The position numbers and the translations under genes are program-made. From Candidatus Peribacteria bacterium (lineage in GTDB: Bacteria > Patescibacteriota > Gracilibacteria > Peribacterales > Peribacteraceae), in assembly GCA_018652265.1 (NCBI GenBank), contig JABICL010000023.1:1-36512 (forward strand): a stretch of DNA of 36,512 nucleotides, in the 5' to 3' direction. The notes beneath the pieces are model-generated. The model saw only the letters and a list, made by a program, of their open reading frames with translations. It was not told the DNA's origin and searched no databases. Below, piece after piece: positions 32,959 through 36,512 of the stretch. Numbering within the stretch: the first letter of the stretch is position 1; each line of letters starts with the position of its first letter.

Positions 32959-33351
32959 ATGCCTACAACTAAAGAAGAAATAGATGGATTTGCTGACAAC
33001 TGGTTAAATGATGTTAGATCTGTTGCAGAAGAAAAAATTCAGAGACAAAGAAATGAAGCAAGAATAGCTAGAAAAACGAAACTTATAAGGTTTATATTTA
33101 GAGTCATAATCGCACCTGCTCTAATTGCACCATCTATGTCATCTTGTGATAACACATCTAACGCACAACCACCTTCCATCTCACCTTCAGACAATTCTGA
33201 ATTAAACGATACTAATTCTCAGATTGCCTCTTCTTCGCAATCAAACAATTCCGAACTAGGCTTGCGACAGTATTTGGACCTACTCCGCCAGGAACCGGAG
33301 AAATTGCAGAAGCCTTCTTACTCACAAGATCAAAATCAACGTCCCCGGTAA
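32959..33351 (+). CDS. Small membrane protein, orphan, running antisense into folD
   Basis: A 130-residue frame. The head is charged and helical (residues 1-45, VAEEKIQRQRNEARIARKTK), followed by one hydrophobic stretch (LIRFIFRVIIAPALIAPSMSSC) that ends in a lipobox-like SMSSC, then a Ser/Asn-rich tail. The last 140 bases lie antisense to the 3' end of folD, and the protein there (LRQYLDLLRQEPEKLQKP...) is probably just the reverse of folD coding. The frame may have lost its own stop. The first 80-90 residues are the more believable part. It directly follows the remnant of the YggU 3' end. Confidence 0.45.
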   Translation: MPTTKEEIDGFADNWLNDVRSVAEEKIQRQRNEARIARKTKLIRFIFRVIIAPALIAPSMSSCDNTSNAQPPSISPSDNSELNDTNSQIASSSQSNNSELGLRQYLDLLRQEPEKLQKPSYSQDQNQRPR

Positions 33352-34060
33352 GACCATCATCTGTCCTACTTATTCCTACATCAATCACAACAGCGCCTTC
33401 TTTTACCATATCTTCAGTTACAAATTTAGGCTTACCAATAGCAGATATTAGAATATCTGCGCCTGCTGATAATTCTTTTAGATTCTTAGTTTTACTATTA
33501 CACACAGTAACAGTTGCCCCCCTGTTTATAAGCATAACTGCAAGAGGTTTACCAACTATGTTGCTTCTACCCAGAATCACTACATGCTTTCCTTCTGCAG
33601 AAATTTCGTAGTGCTCAAGCATATGCACAACTCCAGAAGGAGTAGCAGGTGGCAGATGTTCAAACTCTGTAGATAGAAATACTTTTCCGAGATTATAAGC
33701 AGTAAAACCATCCGCATCTTTCTTCGGATCTATTGCACGAATAACTTGTGGAGCATGAGCCTGCAATGCATCAGGAAGTGGCATCTGAACTATAAATCCA
33801 GAAACATCATCATCTGAGTTCAATCTTTCTATAGTTCCCATAAGCTCATCCAAAGTTGTTTCAACAGGAAGATGAATATGTTCACTCCTCATGCCAACTC
33901 TCTCACAGCTTTTAAATTTCTGCCTCACATAAGCATCGCTTGCAGGATTGTCCCCTACTTGAACAACTACAAGCTTTGGATCTAATTTCTGCACATCTTC
34001 CTTGATAGAATCAAGTAGTGCTTCTGCCGCTATTTTTCCGTCGAGTATTTTTGCAGACAT
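33212..34060 (-). CDS. folD: Methylenetetrahydrofolate dehydrogenase/cyclohydrolase
   Basis: Bifunctional NADP-dependent enzyme interconverting 5,10-methylene-, 5,10-methenyl- and 10-formyl-tetrahydrofolate. At 282 residues it has the usual length. Catalytic Tyr44 and Lys48 lie in DAYVRQKFKSCERVG. The signatures FIVQMPLP, PKKDADGFTAYNLGK, PATPSGVVHML, GRSNIVGKPLAVML and PVPGGVGPNTVASL are all present. The ATG at 34060 lies inside the end of tmk, giving a 31-base overlap and probable co-translation. Formyl-THF from FolD feeds purine synthesis and initiator tRNA; methylene-THF feeds thymidylate, which Tmk then uses. Confidence 0.97.
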   Translation of the reverse strand: MSAKILDGKIAAEALLDSIKEDVQKLDPKLVVVQVGDNPASDAYVRQKFKSCERVGMRSEHIHLPVETTLDELMGTIERLNSDDDVSGFIVQMPLPDALQAHAPQVIRAIDPKKDADGFTAYNLGKVFLSTEFEHLPPATPSGVVHMLEHYEISAEGKHVVILGRSNIVGKPLAVMLINRGATVTVCNSKTKNLKELSAGADILISAIGKPKFVTEDMVKEGAVVIDVGISRTDDGLTGDVDFDLVSKKASAISPVPGGVGPNTVASLVRNCLIAKKRQSEN

Positions 34061-34641
34061 GATGTGACCATATCATACACATTTTTGCGACTATCTTCCT
34101 TATCTCCAGAAGTATCTATGACACAAACATCTGGATTCTCTTTTACATATTTTTCATAACCTGCATAAACCTTTCTCATAAATTCTTCTTTTTCGAATGC
34201 ATCTTTTTCATCTCTTCTGCCGACTCGCTCAAGACAAACATCAAAAGGCGGAAGTGTTACGACAATACAATCAGGTACAGGAAATCCTTCGTTCCAACTC
34301 TCAAGAAGAGCCTTAGAAACTCCAGATGCCTCTCCATAGATAATAGTAGAAAGTGAGTATCTATCTGTCACAACAGTCTTGCCTTCTTTTAGAGCTGGAA
34401 AAATTATATTGCCTACATGTTCTGATCTATCTTCACAATAAAGCTGTTGAAGTTCCATAGGAGAAAGTGTTATCCCATTTCCAAGCTCGCCTCGAATTTG
34501 CTTCCCATATTTCCCATCGGTGGGCTCATATGTATTTACAACATCTTTTCCTTCTTCTTGCAACTTTTCACAGAACATCCTCACCTGAGTAGATGTTCCA
34601 CTTCCATCTGGCCCTTCGAAGACTATAAAAGCACCTTTCAT
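34030..34641 (-). CDS. tmk: Thymidylate kinase, Walker A Lys replaced by Thr
   Basis: A 203-residue dTMP kinase: phosphorylates dTMP to dTDP with ATP. Seen: FIVFEGPDGSGTSTQ at 5-19, YEPTDGKYGKQIR (dTMP-binding EPxxxxxGxxIR), the DRY motif at 93-95 (VVTDRYSLSTI), and the lid region RVGRRDEKDAFEKE. The Walker A loop, normally GxxGxGKST, reads GPDGSGTST, so the catalytic Lys position carries Thr16. Everything else fits Tmk, so this is either a variant class with another basic residue supplying the contact, or a divergent kinase. It overlaps folD by 31 bases. Confidence 0.9.
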   Translation of the reverse strand: MKGAFIVFEGPDGSGTSTQVRMFCEKLQEEGKDVVNTYEPTDGKYGKQIRGELGNGITLSPMELQQLYCEDRSEHVGNIIFPALKEGKTVVTDRYSLSTIIYGEASGVSKALLESWNEGFPVPDCIVVTLPPFDVCLERVGRRDEKDAFEKEEFMRKVYAGYEKYVKENPDVCVIDTSGDKEDSRKNVYDMVTSCLQKYSTEK

Positions 34642-34922
34642 ACTACTTCGCGTTTAATAAGATATTCACTCATTTGCCTTATATCACCAAAATTGACCGT
34701 CGATTCCGCTACGCCGCTATTATTCTCAAAACTGTTCATACGAATTAATTGTTTTTAAATGCAAATTTGTCCCATATAAGAATTTGCAGTACATACTAGC
34801 TCTTTATGAGCATTTGAAGCTAGGCAAAATCTGAAAATGAGAATTTAGACGTGTTGTTAGAAATATTTGACAGAAAGAGGTAGAATAGTCCCCTTTTTCG
34901 TGTTTTATCCCATATCTGCTCC
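34642..34922. other. Divergent intergenic region before the DUF11 protein gene
   Basis: 281 bases between tmk and the secreted protein gene, with no gene supported. It contains the inverted repeat at 34760-34788. TTGACA occurs at 34867-34872, but no -10 at the usual spacing; TAGAAT at 34881 is only eight bases further. Confidence 0.4.
34760..34788. promoter_or_regulatory. Inverted repeat TGCAAATT/AATTTGCA
   Basis: Perfect 8-base arms separated by 13 bases containing CATATAA, in the divergent region. It could be an operator for either flanking gene. There is no T-tract, so it is not a classic terminator. Confidence 0.3.
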
Positions 34923-36512
34923 ATGAACAATCCAAAACGTCTCATAGCAAAAATATCTTTCACATTAATTTTATTTCAACAAGTTACTTTCGGTCTGTCA
35001 CTTGATTCACATTTTGCAATACCAAATAAGGTAGAGGCAGCTGTAAGTCCACTGTGTCAGGATGCAGAAAATGTAATCGATTCTATATATAGCAGTGTGA
35101 GTGAGAGTGCTTATCTTTATGCATTAGATCAAAGGAAAGACACTGCATATTGTGACTCTACAACAGATATAGTTCTTGCAGGCGGAGGCTCTAGTCCAAA
35201 ATGTGACGATAGACACTCAGATCCTGTATGTGGAAGATATTCCACACACGAAAAGAATGAACCTATAGTTTCTGGATCTGGAAAAGAAGGATGGAGATAT
35301 GTATTTGACTCTCATAAAAATGGCGCACATGAAGGAGTGCGAACAGAAGCAGTATGCCTTGCCGATACAAGCTACTCACAATTTTTTGATATATATACAG
35401 TTCAAGCAAATTCAACCGGTGATGAACTTTCATTTGATCAAAATAAAACAACAGCACTCTGCAATCCTGGAGACACTGTAATAACAGGGCGTGGAGCAGC
35501 TCCTAGGTGTAATACAGTTACAGATCCTGCATGTTTAAATAAATTGCCACAAACTTTGGAATTCAATGGTCCTGTACAAGTAGGTTCTCAAGAAGGGTGG
35601 AAAGTGGAATATGACATACAAAACGGAAATAATATTCCAGATACAATTCAAACAACTGCAGTATGTATGCACAAAACTTCAGAGTTTGATAACTATTTCA
35701 ATCTGTATAAAAAAGAAGAAACAAGTTTAGATACCAGATCGCTCGGACAAGACAATACTCAGGTTTTCTGTGAACGTGGTGACATCGCTATAGGTGGAGG
35801 TGGACATGGTCCACGATGTGATAATTCTTCTGATCCTATATGTGGATACAATCAGTACATCGAATATGATGGTAAGACTGGTAATGCAGATATAGAAGGT
35901 TGGAGATTTGGACTAGATGTTTTGGACGTTGGAAACTACAGCACACAAAGTGTTTACGTAACATGCCTAGGGCTTAATCAGTGTCCTGCACTTCCACAAG
36001 CAGATCTGGAAATTACAAAAGGTAAATCTGGAGATCCAGATTCAGTAACTCAGGGTGAAAACACTTCATATGTGTTAACTGTAAAAAATAATGGTCCAGA
36101 TACTGCAGAGAATGTAATAGTTACAGATGTTCTTCCTGCAGGAATTAATTACGTTGCATCATCTCTTGGTTGTAGTGAAAGCAATGGAACTGTTACTTGT
36201 GACTTTGGAGATATAACTAATCAGCAGTTAGCTATAAAAAGTATTATGGTGGGCACTTCTGGACTTGCCTCTTGTGGTCCAGGTCAAACAGTTACAAATA
36301 CTGCAAATATAAGTTCAAGTACTCTAAATATAAATTCAAACAATAGCAGCACACTGACAAGTGATATTTTGTGTCCCCTAACCCCTGCTTCATTGAATGT
36401 TGTAAAGAATGGGCCTTCATTGATTACTAAGGGAGATTTAGTTACATACACAATTGATATAAATAATTCAGGTCAGGAGACTGCTAACAATGTTGTAGTG
36501 GTTGATTCATTA
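34923..36512 (+). CDS. Secreted DUF11 protein with three 103-residue repeats (3' end outside window)
   Basis: The frame is open for all 530 codons from the ATG at 34923 to the window edge, so the gene is partial. A signal-like N-terminus (KRLIAKISFTLILFQQVTFG) is followed by three tandem repeats starting near residues 77, 180 and 283, exactly 103 apart. Each has C...GD/DI..xGxGxxPRC, DP.C, then EGW+.., and ends in T.AVC or VYVTC. I do not recognise this repeat. From about residue 360 come DUF11 domains: ADLEITKGKSGDPDSVTQGE and TVKNNGPDTAENVIVTDVLP, with a second starting near 490 (LNVVKNGPSLITKGDLVTYT). DUF11 proteins are surface or S-layer-like and usually end in an anchor, which would lie beyond the window. 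Confidence 0.88.
   Translation, partial: MNNPKRLIAKISFTLILFQQVTFGLSLDSHFAIPNKVEAAVSPLCQDAENVIDSIYSSVSESAYLYALDQRKDTAYCDSTTDIVLAGGGSSPKCDDRHSDPVCGRYSTHEKNEPIVSGSGKEGWRYVFDSHKNGAHEGVRTEAVCLADTSYSQFFDIYTVQANSTGDELSFDQNKTTALCNPGDTVITGRGAAPRCNTVTDPACLNKLPQTLEFNGPVQVGSQEGWKVEYDIQNGNNIPDTIQTTAVCMHKTSEFDNYFNLYKKEETSLDTRSLGQDNTQVFCERGDIAIGGGGHGPRCDNSSDPICGYNQYIEYDGKTGNADIEGWRFGLDVLDVGNYSTQSVYVTCLGLNQCPALPQADLEITKGKSGDPDSVTQGENTSYVLTVKNNGPDTAENVIVTDVLPAGINYVASSLGCSESNGTVTCDFGDITNQQLAIKSIMVGTSGLASCGPGQTVTNTANISSSTLNINSNNSSTLTSDILCPLTPASLNVVKNGPSLITKGDLVTYTIDINNSGQETANNVVVVDSL

Noticed and set aside
34867-34895. Sigma-70 promoter TTGACA at 34867 for the DUF11 protein gene
   Set aside because: No acceptable -10 at 16-18 bases; the TAGAAT is only eight bases away.
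1-36512. Genetic code 25 (UGA = Gly), as in Gracilibacteria
   Set aside because: No gene needs a TGA read-through: all recognised proteins are complete or end on TAA/TAG, and Gly is coded by GGN throughout. Only the absence of TGA stops is unusual.

Overview
The window looks like a chromosomal segment of an AT-rich, reduced-genome bacterium of the Candidate Phyla Radiation (Patescibacteria), most likely close to Peregrinibacteria or Gracilibacteria. This placement is inferred from gene style: giant Cys-rich DUF4215 proteins, small orphan single-span membrane proteins, heptanucleotide repeats invading prmC, and few Shine-Dalgarno sites. There is no rRNA or marker phylogeny to confirm it. All 25 confidently called complete genes stop at TAA or TAG (15 and 10 by my reading) and none at TGA. 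No called gene contains an in-frame TGA, so the UGA=Gly code of the related Gracilibacteria/Absconditabacteria is not seen either. The only release factor present is RF1 (prfA), which reads UAA/UAG.

Layout. 1-2.3 kb: prfA, a REP-like palindrome, a convergent pair (Cys-rich lipoprotein and DUF378 membrane protein) and tRNA-Gln(TTG) followed by a hairpin. 2.5-8.7 kb: an RlmN/Cfr-like radical SAM protein, two paralogous prepilin-like proteins (the second carrying an inserted DUF4215-LamG module), a coupled flavoprotein/isochorismatase-like pair, and a prmC gene with an internal repeat-bearing insertion and a shortened C-terminus. 8.8-22.1 kb: one 4425-residue surface protein with about 82 DUF4215-type Cys modules, two PA14/fibro-slime domains, an FG-GAP propeller, DxDxDG loops, a Thr/Pro stalk and a C-terminal membrane anchor. 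22.1-26.1 kb, minus strand: an orphan protein, a lipoprotein and a translationally coupled pair of envelope membrane proteins, one resembling a GT-C glycosyltransferase. 26.1-34.6 kb: a nucleotide/one-carbon neighbourhood (BT1-family folate/pterin-type transporter, purD, purF, folD, tmk) interleaved with a histone-tail-like membrane protein, a thioredoxin-like protein and four small plus-strand genes including yggU. 34.9 kb to the end: the 5' part of a secreted protein with three 103-residue repeats followed by DUF11 domains, cut by the window edge.

How it fits together. The window encodes a heavily displayed surface (giant Cys-rich fibre, pilin-like proteins sharing modules with it, DUF11 protein, lipoproteins) next to a compact housekeeping set for translation termination (RF1 and its Gln methyltransferase PrmC) and for purine, thymidylate and folate metabolism. 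The best leads are the absence of TGA stops, the giant protein, the module swap between the pilin paralogs, the direct repeat around an orphan gene beside yggU, and variant active sites (RlmN-like, Tmk-like, TrxR-like, PurF).
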